Below are positions 45,920 to 55,103 of a stretch of DNA of 64,000 nt, piece by piece. Under the pieces are notes generated by a model. It saw only the letters and a program-made list of their open reading frames with translations. It was not told the DNA's origin and did no database searches. The position numbers and the translations under genes were made by a program. Position 1 is the stretch's first letter; every line of letters begins with the position of its first letter. Origin of the DNA: CAVZCK01 sp963798805 (lineage in GTDB: Bacteria > Pseudomonadota > Alphaproteobacteria > Rhizobiales > Rhodomicrobiaceae); assembly GCA_963798805.1 (NCBI GenBank), contig CAWCVC010000014.1:186001-250000 (forward strand), read 5' to 3'.

Positions 45920-46008
45920 AAAGCTAAGCTCGGCTGCAGATGGGGTAGCGTCGCGATGTATGTTGGAAATTGATTTGGCGCGGTCTCCGGCGGGCTGAAC
46001 GTAGCGGA

Positions 46009-47307
46009 TCAGGCGGCGAGGTCAATTGGCAGATCGGCCGGCTTCACAGCCAGCGTCTTCCAGCCATCGACTTTCCGCATACTGATCTGTCCGGAGGCGA
46101 CCAGCGCCCAGAACATCATGGCCGCGGTTTCGGCCGAAGGCAGCACGGTTTGCGTTTTGATCCGGCGCTTGAATTCCTCGTGCAGCCGTTCGATCGCATT
46201 GGTCGTGCGCGCGCTTTTCCATTGGCTGACCGGCAATCTGGTGAAGGTAAACAACCGGTTGCCGGCTTCCTCCAGGCACTCGGCGACGGCCTGGCAGCGC
46301 AATCGCCATTTACGCAGGAACGCCTTACGCTTCTTCTCGATTTCATCCGCCGACGTTGCATAGATCATGTCATTGTAATCTGCCGAAACCTCCTCGCGCA
46401 GCCGTTCTGGTGCATGAGCGAGCAGATTGCGGTGCTTATGCACGGTGCAGCGCTGGGTGGGCACATCGCTCCAGAGCTCGGCAAGCGCCCGCTCCAACCC
46501 CGAGCCACCATCGACGATCAGGAATTCCGGCTTGCGCAGGCCGCGCTTGATCAGATCGTCGAGCACGACCCGCCAGGCCTGCGCCGTCTCGCCGCCCATA
46601 TTCTTCACTGCCAGCAACACTTTCTGGCCGTCGGCGCCAATGCCGAGCACGACGAGAAGGCAAATCGTCGTGGCCTTCTTATCGAGACGGACGCGCACGA
46701 CGGTCCCATCCAGGATCAGCCGGACGATGGGTTCGTCGGTCAGCAAGCGCTGGTTCCAGCTTTCCCAATCGGTCTTCACCTTCCGCCAGACCCGGCTGAC
46801 CGTATCCTTGCTCACGGAGCCGCCGAACAGCGCGCCAAGCGCTCGCCGGACACGTCGCGTGTTGGTCCCGGCCAGATAGGCGCCGGCAATCAGCGCGTCG
46901 GCGGCTTTCGTGCGCCGCTGGTAGGCGGGCAGCACCTTGCTACGCCATTCCGTTGTCTTACCATCCGGAGTCTCGATCCGAGCCCGAGGGACGCTGATCA
47001 GTGTCTCGCCGAAAGTTCCCATCAGCGACCGCGAGCGGTGACCATGGCGATGGCCCCGGAGCGGGCCGTCACCCGCGGTTTCGCCATCCGGCGTCTTTGA
47101 TCGCGAACCGGGGCAAGCTTTGGCGCTCCGGGCATAGCGTGTCCGCGACAGCGCTTCATCGAGTTCCGCCTCGATCATCGCCTGGATGAAACCATGCACA
47201 CGGTCGCGCACGGCGGTTTCGATCGGATCGAACCAATCCTCAAAAAGCTGGGCGCTCGCCGTCGCCGCCGGCTGCTGGTCCGCGAGGTTTATGATATTGT
47301 TTGGCAT
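46009..47307 (-). CDS. IS256-family (mutator-type) transposase
   Basis: A 432-residue transposase. It shows the DDE core (VRLILDGTVVRVRLDKKATT, FLIVDGGSGLERALAELW with the CTVHKHRNLLAHAPERLREE motif, and ARTTNAIERLHEEFKRRIKT). The N-terminal region contains about eleven residues more than I expect for this group between RYARSAKA and GHRHGHRSRS. They are encoded around an inverted repeat at 47076-47110. The frame is open and the ends are intact, so this element may be active. Confidence 0.92.
   Translation of the reverse strand: MPNNIINLADQQPAATASAQLFEDWFDPIETAVRDRVHGFIQAMIEAELDEALSRTRYARSAKACPGSRSKTPDGETAGDGPLRGHRHGHRSRSLMGTFGETLISVPRARIETPDGKTTEWRSKVLPAYQRRTKAADALIAGAYLAGTNTRRVRRALGALFGGSVSKDTVSRVWRKVKTDWESWNQRLLTDEPIVRLILDGTVVRVRLDKKATTICLLVVLGIGADGQKVLLAVKNMGGETAQAWRVVLDDLIKRGLRKPEFLIVDGGSGLERALAELWSDVPTQRCTVHKHRNLLAHAPERLREEVSADYNDMIYATSADEIEKKRKAFLRKWRLRCQAVAECLEEAGNRLFTFTRLPVSQWKSARTTNAIERLHEEFKRRIKTQTVLPSAETAAMMFWALVASGQISMRKVDGWKTLAVKPADLPIDLAA
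47076..47110. repeat. Possible palindromic insert in the IS256 transposase gene
   Basis: CGGTTTCGC (47076-47084) and GCGAACCG (47103-47110) are imperfect inverted arms spanning 35 bp, the size of the palindromic inserts in the other transposases here. It lies where the protein is about eleven residues longer than I expect. It is weaker than the other cases. Confidence 0.35.
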
Positions 47308-47583
47308 AGCGTGGTCTCCACCGGCGCTTCAACGCCGGAATTGTTTTGGGTTGAACACCCGGAGACTACGCAACCTTCAATTTCCCACCATATCCGCGAC
47401 GCTACCGCAGATGGTGGCCCAAGGAGCCTTTACATCTTCTGATCGCGGCTCGATGTCCGCCTCAACACCACCGACGCCCAATTATGCGATTGGGACTCGC
47501 AATCGTTATGCGGGAAGTGTCGGAAATGCAGGCCTTCCCACGTCCTATGACGGTCTCTGACACGTTCTGAAAGGACCAATCCG

Positions 47584-47988
47584 ATGAGCAAGACTGTTGC
47601 ACTTCTTATGGCAAGGCTGATCTTTGGCGGTGCTTTTGCCATGGCGGCGAGCTTCAAGTTTCTCGGGATCGGAGCAACCGCCAGCTATATCGCCTCGGCG
47701 GGGTTTCCGCTCGCGCTGGCGCTGGCCTGGATCGCCGCATTCTTCGAGAGCGCGCTCGCAATTGCTCTATGGACCGGCGCCTTCTTCTCAGAGGCGGCGC
47801 TTGTTGCCGCCGCCTATGTGTTGTTCCTGGCGTTCGCCTTCCATGGTCCATCGCATTGGAGCGGTAACCAGACGGAATTCGGATTCTTTGTGGATCATCT
47901 CACCTTCATTGCCGGCCTTCTGTTCGCAGCGGTTCATGGACCGGGTGACACTCTGGTCGTCCGCAGGCGTTCATTGGCGGCCGGATAA
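47584..47988 (+). CDS. DoxX-family membrane protein
   Basis: A 134-residue protein with four hydrophobic helices and the DoxX pattern (ARLIFGGAFAMAASFKFLGI, YIASAGFPLALALAWIAAFF, ESALAIALWTG, HFGFF-like FGFFVDHLTFIAGLLFAAV). DoxX proteins are small inner-membrane proteins linked to redox or thiosulfate-related complexes in some species. The substrate here is unknown. AGGACCAATCCG precedes the ATG. It stands alone after the IS256 element. Confidence 0.82.
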   Translation: MSKTVALLMARLIFGGAFAMAASFKFLGIGATASYIASAGFPLALALAWIAAFFESALAIALWTGAFFSEAALVAAAYVLFLAFAFHGPSHWSGNQTEFGFFVDHLTFIAGLLFAAVHGPGDTLVVRRRSLAAG

Positions 47989-48307
47989 TCGCCGAACAAT
48001 TCCCGCGGGCAAAAGACGCGGATCCCTTGTAAAGGGCCGGAATACGAAGGCCTTTGAGGCGAAGAGGAGAGCGTGAACGGGATTCAGTCACTGGCCCCGT
48101 CCTCCCTTCGCCGACCTGGCGCCCGAGAGCTCCTGCGCACGCGCCATGCTCAGTATGGTGACATTGTCGTTGCGCGGAGTGGTGCTTTTTGCGTTTGCAA
48201 TGGAAACACTGTGTTCGCTTTGATAAGCCAACCGTTTGTTGGAGGGAGTGGCCTGATCTCGTTCGAAGAGCCGAGAATGATATTTTTCTGCCCTGCTGGG
48301 AGCTTCA
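47989..48307. other. Intergenic region with a weak small frame
   Basis: About 319 bases. A GTG at 48073 after GAGGAGAG opens an 81-codon frame (ending at 48318, overlapping the next gene) with no recognisable features. I do not call it a gene. The region should carry the promoter of the membrane-protein gene, which has GGGAG before its own ATG. Confidence 0.35.
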
Positions 48308-50026
48308 ATGGCCAATAAACCGAACGATTGCGAGGTTGGACAAGGCTTCAGCGCTGGAAAGGACAGCATTCGGCATGGCAGGCTGCGTCAATTGTCCGAC
48401 ACCAGCCTAGGGCAGCGCGTTAATCGGCCCATTATTCTTGCCTCCCTGATCATTTGCGTCGCAACCGGTCTTGTCTCGGTGGCCATGGGGCCGGACAATA
48501 ACTGGGATTTACGCTTTTATCATATCTACGCGCCCTGGGCGTATCTTCATCATCGCTATTTATACGATATCGGGCCTGCCCAGTATCAGGGCTTTTTCAA
48601 TCCTACTGCGGATTTTCTCTTTTATGCGCTGATATCCTCCCCTCTGAACCAGACGCCTCGCCTGGTTGCTTTCCTCATGGGGGCCGTGCACGGCATCAAC
48701 GCGGTGCTAATCCTTGCCCTCACCGTGCACGTTCTGAATCCGCCACGCATCGGGGAGCGCCTAACGCTCCGGGCGGCTGCATTCCTAATCGGAGCGACCG
48801 GAGCCGGGTTCGTTTCGCTGATTGGGACGACAACCAACGATCTGATCGAGTCGATCTTTATTCTTGGCGCGCTTTTGGGACTTCTGAAGCTGGCTGGCGA
48901 GAATAAAGCCGCTGTGACGCGGTTCGGATTCGCCTGGCCGGGATTGCTGGCGGGCGTCGGGGTTGGATTGAAATATACCGCGGCTATTTTCATCCCCGGC
49001 TTGGCGGTCATCGCGGTCTTCGCTGCCCTCAATCGGCGCACATTTGCCGGCGCAATCATATTCGCGGCCGCAGCAGCGATCGGGTTCCTGGTGGCGGCTG
49101 GCCATCACCTCCTAACCTTGTGGCACCTTTTCAGTAATCCTGTATTCCCGTTATTCAATAACATTTTTCAATCCCCCTATTGGGAATTCGAGCCGCTGAG
49201 AGACGAGCAGTTCCTGCCCGAGAATTTTTTGCAACTGATGGCCTATCCGTTCTACTGGGCAAAATCCAATGTCTATCTCGTATCGGAACTACGCTTTCGA
49301 GATTGGCGGGGCGCGGTTGCCTATGTGGCGATCGCCGCCTGGGTAATCAGGCAGATTGCGCTTCGCCTGGCGAACCGCGGCCATCCGAAGGAGCATCTCG
49401 CAGAGACAAAGGCCCTTGGTTTGCTTATGCTTTTTGTCGTCGTGTCCTATTTTGCCTGGGCGCTCACATTTAGCATCTATCGTTATGCCGTCACGCTTGA
49501 AATGCTGACGGGCATCGTGATCGTCGGTGCAATCACTTCTCTATTCGAACGCCCCCGCTCTCGCGTTGTGATGTCCCTCTCGCTATTGATCATCATCGTC
49601 GCGACGACGATCCGTTTGGACTGGGGGCATGGCATTCACCCCGCCCGGGATCGCAAACCTGGAGCCTACGCCGACAAATATGTCGACGTCGAGGTTCCGC
49701 AATTGCCGAAGAACAGCATCGTCTTGCTTGCGACGGGACAGCCGGCCTCCTATTTCATTCCCTACGCCGAGCCGTCCGCCCGGTATCTGGGGATCGAGAA
49801 CAATTATCTGAAATTGTCGCAGAACAATCTGCTCGCCACCGAGATCAAGCGGCTGATGCGGTCGGATCGGCCGAAATTCATTGTCAGTGTCGGCAAATTC
49901 GATAGCAACAGGCTCAACGGCATATTGAGCCATTTCGGCCTTCGGCTGAACAATTCCCCCTGTGAGCCGATCCGGTCGAACCTTGAGGAGCAACATTTGA
50001 GCCTGTGCCGCGCGACCGATCTCTAG
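48308..50026 (+). CDS. Polytopic membrane protein, GT-C/PMT-like glycosyltransferase candidate
   Basis: A 572-residue protein with about ten hydrophobic segments (IILASLIICVATGLVSVAMG, AAAFLIGATGAGFVSLIGTT, LLMLFVVVSYFAWALTFSIY). The first periplasmic loop has an acidic pattern (GPDNNWDLRFYHIYAPWAYL, PAQYQGFFNPTADFLFYAL) resembling lipid-linked-sugar glycosyltransferases of the GT-C fold. The C-terminal 130 residues are soluble. The pairing with a convergent GT2-type polyprenyl-phosphate glycosyltransferase supports a surface-glycan role, by inference. Confidence 0.65.
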   Translation: MANKPNDCEVGQGFSAGKDSIRHGRLRQLSDTSLGQRVNRPIILASLIICVATGLVSVAMGPDNNWDLRFYHIYAPWAYLHHRYLYDIGPAQYQGFFNPTADFLFYALISSPLNQTPRLVAFLMGAVHGINAVLILALTVHVLNPPRIGERLTLRAAAFLIGATGAGFVSLIGTTTNDLIESIFILGALLGLLKLAGENKAAVTRFGFAWPGLLAGVGVGLKYTAAIFIPGLAVIAVFAALNRRTFAGAIIFAAAAAIGFLVAAGHHLLTLWHLFSNPVFPLFNNIFQSPYWEFEPLRDEQFLPENFLQLMAYPFYWAKSNVYLVSELRFRDWRGAVAYVAIAAWVIRQIALRLANRGHPKEHLAETKALGLLMLFVVVSYFAWALTFSIYRYAVTLEMLTGIVIVGAITSLFERPRSRVVMSLSLLIIIVATTIRLDWGHGIHPARDRKPGAYADKYVDVEVPQLPKNSIVLLATGQPASYFIPYAEPSARYLGIENNYLKLSQNNLLATEIKRLMRSDRPKFIVSVGKFDSNRLNGILSHFGLRLNNSPCEPIRSNLEEQHLSLCRATDL

Positions 50027-50098
50027 TGTCCTGTCTCCGAATTGCCTTTAGCATTTGCCGCGCGCGCGAAGGCAATTCAATTCGGAGACGCCACACTA
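50024..50098. repeat. TA-flanked palindrome shared by two convergent stop codons
   Basis: The left arm TAGTGT-N3-GTCTCCGAATTG-CCTT and the inverted right arm (with an extra AATTG) form a long hairpin with TA at each outer edge. The stop TAG of the membrane-protein gene (50024-50026) and that of the convergent glycosyltransferase gene (50096-50098) are the two ends of the palindrome. It could be a bidirectional terminator or a small TA-targeting MITE. Confidence 0.65.
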
Positions 50099-51139
50099 AC
50101 GCGTTTTCTCAATGGACGTGACGCGGGCAGAGCTGGCGACCTTTGTGCCGGCATTGCGGGCCGTCCAACACGCGTTCAGATAGATCAGCTTCCGCATCTC
50201 CAACTGGCCGCGAGCGGTTGCGTCGAGAATGAGTCCGGCCGTCATAAGCAGCAGAGAACTCACCCCGAGACCGACCGCGACGATCAGCGTAGGCATGCGT
50301 GGCACGAGACCGGTTCGGACATATTCGCCAAAGACCGGCAGGAAGAGCAATACGCCGGCTGCCAGCAGCAATCCCGCCGCGATACTGAAAAATAGCAATG
50401 GCCGGTGCAGACGCAGGAGATTGACGATCGTCCACAGGATCCAAAAGCCGTCACGATAAGTCCCGAGCTTGCTCACACTGTCGGTTGGCCTCGGCCGGTA
50501 ATCACATTCGATTTCGTGAACAGGCAGGCGGAGAAGGACGGCGTGAATGGTCATTTCGGTTTCGATTTCGAAGCCGTTGGACAGAGCAGGAAATGACCGG
50601 ACATAGCGACTCGACAGGACGCGGTAGCCAGAGAAGCAATCTTTCAGATTGCTGCCGAAGAGCAGGTTGAGAATGCGGTTGAACAGCCGGTTGCCCCATT
50701 CGTGGCCGGCAGGGAAGGAATCGGGCATCGCCTTGCGCCGTGTCGCGACGACCATGTCGAGCCGCTCATTCTGAAGCAACTCGACCAGGCGAGGAGCCTG
50801 GCTTTCATCGTACGTCCCGTCGCCATCAGCGAGAATGTAGATATCTGCCTCGATCGCGGTGAAGGCCCGGTTGACGGCGTGGCCCTTGCCCTTGACCGGC
50901 TCTAAAAGCACTTCAGCGCCCGCCGAGGCTGCAATTTCGCCAGTACCATCAGTGGAGCCGTTGTCGATCACATAGACATCGGCGCCGGGCAAATTGGTTG
51001 CAAAGCCTTCGACGACGCGCGCGACGGCGGCTGCTTCGTTCAGGCAGGGCAGGATTACGGCAAGACGCAAGCGAGGCGACTCCTCGCTTGTGTCAGCAGG
51101 ATCTCGGGTTGTCGACTTGATGGATACGCGTTCGCTCAT
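50096..51139 (-). CDS. Family 2 glycosyltransferase with C-terminal membrane helices
   Basis: A 347-residue protein. The GT-A domain has LAVILPCLNEAAAVARVVEG, VYVIDNGSTDGTGEIAA and the DxD region YILADGDGTYDESQ, with HEWGNRLFNRILNLLFGSN typical of dolichyl/undecaprenyl-phosphate sugar transferases. Two C-terminal hydrophobic helices follow (PLLFFSIAAGLLLAAGVLLF, LIVAVGLGVSSLLLMTAGLI). It probably loads a sugar onto a polyprenyl phosphate at the inner membrane. I chose ATG 51139, right before the domain; 105 codons upstream are open but atypical. The end is shared with the TA-flanked palindrome. Confidence 0.82.
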   Translation of the reverse strand: MSERVSIKSTTRDPADTSEESPRLRLAVILPCLNEAAAVARVVEGFATNLPGADVYVIDNGSTDGTGEIAASAGAEVLLEPVKGKGHAVNRAFTAIEADIYILADGDGTYDESQAPRLVELLQNERLDMVVATRRKAMPDSFPAGHEWGNRLFNRILNLLFGSNLKDCFSGYRVLSSRYVRSFPALSNGFEIETEMTIHAVLLRLPVHEIECDYRPRPTDSVSKLGTYRDGFWILWTIVNLLRLHRPLLFFSIAAGLLLAAGVLLFLPVFGEYVRTGLVPRMPTLIVAVGLGVSSLLLMTAGLILDATARGQLEMRKLIYLNACWTARNAGTKVASSARVTSIEKTR

Positions 51140-51472
51140 TGGTTTTTCACCGAAAAGCCGATTTGCTGGTGGCAGGGCTTCGCATTTGTCCGACCGCCTG
51201 CAGCCGTGCGTGAAAGGCGGCCTTGGCAATGGCACATGCAGAGATTGCTGCGCGCCGGCACGGATAGGCGTTTCGGCTTGTTGCTGTTTCGCATCTGGTG
51301 AATCGTTCTCCGCCATGCCTGCCGCCAAGCATTCCCAACCGCAAATGAGCGGCCGCATCTGACTGTTTGGACTTGCCCCGGTTTCGTAGAGAGTTGAGGG
51401 CTTGGCATCAGCGTATTCGGTTTGACGGCATTTTGTCCTCCTTTTCGGTCGCATCTTTTTGTTCGGCCTGGA

Positions 51473-52492
51473 TCATCTTTTCATCCCGGCCTGCAGATTC
51501 TGACGGCTGTCGGGAGAAGCGGCGGTCACGGATGGCCGGCAGGCCGACGATGCGGCTTGGCCCGGCGTTTCCAGGCCGTCCTTGACGGACGCGAGCACGA
51601 CGGCAGGCTCGTGTGCGCCGGGATCGAGAGCTCTTGTCTCGAACGCCGCCGGCGAGAGATAGCCGAGCGAGGAATGGCGCCGGCGCGGATTGTAAAAGCC
51701 TTCGATGAACTCGAAGATGGCGATGCGCGCCTCGGCGTGGGTCTTGAACCGCCGCCGGTCGAGCAACTCACATTCGAGGGTGGCGAAGAAGCTTTCCGCC
51801 ATCGCATTGTCATAGGCATCGCCGACTGAGCCCATCGATGGACGGACGCCCGCTTCCCGGCAGCGCTTGCCGAAAGCAAGAGACGTGTACTGAGAGCCTT
51901 GATCGGAGTGGTGGATCACGCCGATCGGACGCCGCCGCCATAGCGCCATATCGAGCGCATCCAACACGATCTTGGCGTGCAAGCTGGCTGCCATCGGAGC
52001 GAACGTTTATCGTGAGCGACAAGCGCTCACTTGGCCGACGATCCGTCGGCTGAAGGCATCGAGAACGACGGCGAGATAGAGGAACCCCGACCAGGTCGGA
52101 CAATATGTAATATCGGCCACCCACAATACGTTAGGCCGGTCTGCCGTGAAGTTGCGGTCAACCAGATCGGGCGCCTGACGGCCGCCGCCCTTCACAGTCG
52201 TCGTCACGAAGCGACGACGGCTGACGCCGGCGAGCGCCGCTGCGCGCATCAAGCGGGCCACGCGCTTGCGGCCAACGCATATCCCCTGTTCGGCGAGTTC
52301 GGCCTCAATGCGCGGGACGCCATACGTGCCCTGCGAGCCAGCATGCGCCGTGCGGATCCTGGCGGTCAGAGCCGCATCGGCCTGGCGACGCCTGGATGGC
52401 GGACGCTTGGTCGAAGCGTAAAAGCCGCTGGCGGAGACACCCAGCAGACGGCTCATGGCAGTGATCGGATAAACGGCCCGGTTCGCGCTCAT
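51473..52492 (-). pseudogene. IS3-family transposase OrfB interrupted by a palindromic element with an in-frame stop
   Basis: The first part (to 52007) has the HTH_21 region (SANRAVYPITAMSRLLGVSA) and the integrase core start with the first Asp (NVLWVADITYCPTWSGFLYL, VVLDAFSRRIVG). After a TAA inside the inserted palindrome, the same frame resumes at 51994 with MAASLHAKIVLDALDMALW and VIHHSDQGSQYTSLAFGKRC. It then gives SFFATLECELLDRRRF and GFYNPRRRHSSLGYLSP, which hold the rest of the DDE triad. The insert keeps the frame but adds a stop, so the transposase is inactive unless the stop is read through. Confidence 0.87.
51998..52031. repeat. 34-bp palindromic element, copy A (in IS3 orfB)
   Basis: The core holds the stem GTGAGCG-ACAAG-CGCTCAC preceded by GAACGTTTATC. 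It is identical over 34 bases to copy C and one base different from copies B and D. It lies within RRIVG..MAAS of the transposase and brings a TAA into frame. Confidence 0.85.
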
Positions 52493-52803
52493 GAATTGGA
52501 ACCCTTCGGTGGGATCACATCGGTCTCCCGAGCAAACCAGGCCGCGGCTTTTGAGAGGATTTCGCGCTCCAGCTTGAGCTGCTTGTTCTCCCGGCGCAGC
52601 CGGTTCAACTCCTCGCGCTCGGCCGTCGTCAGGCCATCCTCGCGCCGACCTTCGTCGCGGTCAGCCTGCGCAACCCAATTGCGGATCGCCTGAGCCGATG
52701 GGTCAAATTCCTTGGCAAGCTCATTCGGCGTTCGTCCGGATCGGACCAGCTCGATCATTCGTTGCCGGAATTCCGGCGGGTAAGGCGGCTGTGTCTTTGG
52801 CAT
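52489..52803 (-). CDS. IS3-family transposase OrfA
   Basis: A 104-residue HTH_Tnp_1-type protein (YPPEFRQRMIELVRSGRTPN, ELAKEFDPSAQAIRNWVAQA) with a leucine-zipper-like helix (LNRLRRENKQLKLEREILSK) ending AAWFARE. It overlaps orfB by 4 bases. A -1 frameshift normally fuses OrfA and OrfB in this family. The start is taken as the ATG at 52803 (MPKTQPPYPPEF). Confidence 0.88.
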   Translation of the reverse strand: MPKTQPPYPPEFRQRMIELVRSGRTPNELAKEFDPSAQAIRNWVAQADRDEGRREDGLTTAEREELNRLRRENKQLKLEREILSKAAAWFARETDVIPPKGSNS

Positions 52804-52866
52804 CGTGAACTCCTGAAACGCAAATGTTCGGATGTCCACGAAACCGGGGCAACTTCAGTTCAGCCA

Positions 52867-53286
52867 ATCGGGGCCGGTATTGAGCACATATCGGTGAGCG
52901 TTCGACACGCATCCCAGGCACTCACGGTAGCAAGCGGCATCTGGGCAGGACAAGCCGCCATCGCTCCGTATACCGACGAAAGTCAAATTTACGCTCGACA
53001 TATACGCTGCAGGATTCTTCCAGCATCCGCAATACCCTGTGCCACGGTGGCCGGTCGGGCCTAGTCTAGCGGGTAACGGAGGGTATTCGGTGTTGAAAGT
53101 CGATTTGCAACGGAACAAGCATGACGTCGATCGGCGCTGGAACCTCGCGCCGGGTCACACCTCTGCCCATCCCGGGGAAGGGCCAGAAAAACATCCTATT
53201 GAATTTGCACACCCAAGTGGGGGGCATACAGCGGCGCCGATTCACAAATAGGTAGTTTGATTGCGCCGACTGCGAGACAAACCTAC
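52867..53286. other. Intergenic region with no recognisable gene
   Basis: About 420 bases between the IS3 element and the frameshifted secreted-protein gene. Short frames exist on both strands (for example plus strand 53039-53251), but none has a ribosome site or family features. No RNA gene is seen. Confidence 0.4.
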
Positions 53287-54436
53287 TCACCGAGGCGGCG
53301 TGGACGATGCGCCAGGACCGTCGACCGGGGCGGTAGGTGTGAGTTGCCAGGAGCAGCCCAAACCGAATCGCGCGCAGTCCTGAGCCGCCGATGGCGCGAG
53401 CGCTGGTCCTAAGATGATAGGGGAAACGGCCGCATCGGAGCTGGAAGCGCCGGATGGGTCAGGCTTGAACTGCCAGGCACAGTTCATGACACTCACGGCA
53501 CAGTCCACAGATGGGTCTCTGCGCATGGAACCGATCGGCCCGGTGGTTATGGCAGGTCGCGTCCAGCCGTCCCCCGGCTCAGCGGCACCAAGAACTAGTT
53601 GCTCACCGCTCATTCTATGCGTTGCCATGCCCGTTGATCGTAGTTCTTCGCCAGTAAGCCAATGGATGCTGTTGTTTGGAGTGGCCAACAATAATGGCAT
53701 GATTTTTTCATCTATACCCATTTTGATGAAATATTGTTTGTATCCTTGATATGTTTTTTCAGGTGGATCCATGTGCTTTTGTGACGCGATTTTCTTTGAG
53801 ATCAAAACTTTCTTATACCTGATCGAACCATCGCCTCCGCGATACGGTGTCATTCTGTAGGTATGCAAGACTTTCATCCGGACCATTTCGCCTCTGTGCA
53901 CACCGACAAAAGCCGGAGGCCGGACAAAACGGCGTCTGCCAGCTGCGAGCACGAACGCGCAGGCAGAGGCGCATATTGAAAAGCCCGGATCAGGCGATCC
54001 GCGCAGCAGCTTCCGGCCGTGTTGTTTGCGACAGGCAGGCGCTTCCGGCGCACAGGGTCGTGAACACGGTTCTTGCGACTGCCACATCGAGGCCCTTGGC
54101 TCGCAGGAGATGAGCGATCGCCAATGCCTCGTCGGCCAATCCACCGCCAGAATGGATCAAGACCGGCAAATGACGTTTTCCCGCCTCGCGGAAGACCTTC
54201 TTGAAACGGGTAAGTGTGCCGGCCACGATATGTCCCTGCGCCGCAATCCATTCCGGGCAGTTCGGCTCGCATCCGTTTTGGGCGCTTCGCACAAGATAGA
54301 CCCGCATCGGAGGCTCCGAGGCGGGGGTTTTCTTTGTCGATGCTTTGCTTATCCCGTCGGTGGGGCCGACCCAGATCAGCGCTGACGTTATCGCTGCTAA
54401 TGCTGCAATGATCGATGATCGTCTCGGCGTGGCCAT
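53287..54436 (-). pseudogene. Exported ClpP-fold-like protein of unknown function, frameshifted
   Basis: The N-terminal piece from ATG 54436 has a signal anchor (SSIIAALAAITSALIWVG), RVYLVRSAQNGCEPNCPEWI, AAQGHIVAGTLTRFKKVFRE and LPVLIHSGGGLADEALAIAH. It stops at 53990. The next frame continues from about 54005 with PGFSICASACAFVLAAGRRR, FVGVHRGEMVRMKVLHTYRM and TPNNSIHWLTGEELRSTGMA to 53287. Together they match a conserved Hyphomicrobiales secreted family with a crotonase/ClpP-like core (SGGG, then a Cys/Ser-containing helix). A one-base shift near 53990-54010 separates them. The C-terminal tail is longer and richer in Pro than expected. Confidence 0.68.
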
Positions 54437-55103
54437 AAACAACCCCAACACGCGCCGGCAATGCTCATCTTTCAGCAGTCTCGGACCAAGCTGACACCCC
54501 GCACTCGCGAGGCGAGTGGTTTTTGTCCCCGCCTCCGGCCACAGCATCTAACGCCGATGCGGCTCTGGTCTACTCGAGGCGTTGGCCGTATGTTTAAATA
54601 TACACGACAGCCGTTACGACCGACAAGATCGGTTTGATACAAAATGGAGAAACATATATTCGTGGATCACCTGCCGATTTTCGCGGCAATTCGCAGAAAG
54701 CACCTTCCCAACTCCGCGCGATGAGACGAGCGCTGTAGCCAACCTGCTCAACTGGCTATTCTCTGTAATTGCATGCCACACGAAATATGGTGGAGATCAT
54801 CCCCCGGAACCGTGCGTCGACGCCGCGTCGTTTGAATTTTTCATGGCATCGATTGAAGCAGCGTGTCTACAGCGCGGGTCGCAGTGTGTCCTCTGGACCA
54901 GCGCACCTTGCCAGAGACGGTCCGATGCGCTGGTTCGACGGCGATCCGTCCACTGACGAGACCTCGCACAACGGAGCGCTTCGCCGAATTTGCTGAAAGC
55001 GTTTTTCCGTCGTCGCCCTTGCGGGCATCAGCCTTGCCCGCATCATCTCGCGGCCCGGGCGCTCGAAATAGTGCACAAACTGTACTTCCGAGCCTTATGG
55101 AAC
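54437..55103. other. Long intergenic region, probably decayed sequence
   Basis: About 667 bases with only short, mutually overlapping frames (for example plus strand 54582-54956). None has a ribosome site, signal peptide or recognisable motif. The lower GC at 54580-54800 differs from the neighbours. It may be the relic of mobile DNA, but I cannot name it. Confidence 0.4.

Larger units (their letters stand above)
45944..47406 (-). mobile_element. IS256-family insertion sequence (1,463 bp)
   Basis: Inverted ends of about 30 bp begin GGTAGCGTCGCG and share GGAAATTGA. A perfect 8-bp target duplication GCAGATGG flanks the element at 45936-45943 and 47407-47414. It contains one full-length transposase gene on the minus strand. 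Confidence 0.93.
51362..52866 (-). mobile_element. IS3-family insertion sequence (ends approximate)
   Basis: Inverted ends share TTGCCCCGGTTTCGT, at about 51374-51388 and inverted at 52838-52852. Outer bases CTG/CAG place the limits near 51362 and 52866, but no clear target duplication is visible. It carries orfA and orfB on the minus strand. orfB holds a palindromic insertion with a stop. Confidence 0.72.

Noticed and set aside
48073..48318. An 81-codon GTG-started frame before the membrane-protein gene
   Set aside because: A fair ribosome site is present, but there is no family signal and it overlaps the next gene out of frame. I left it uncalled.
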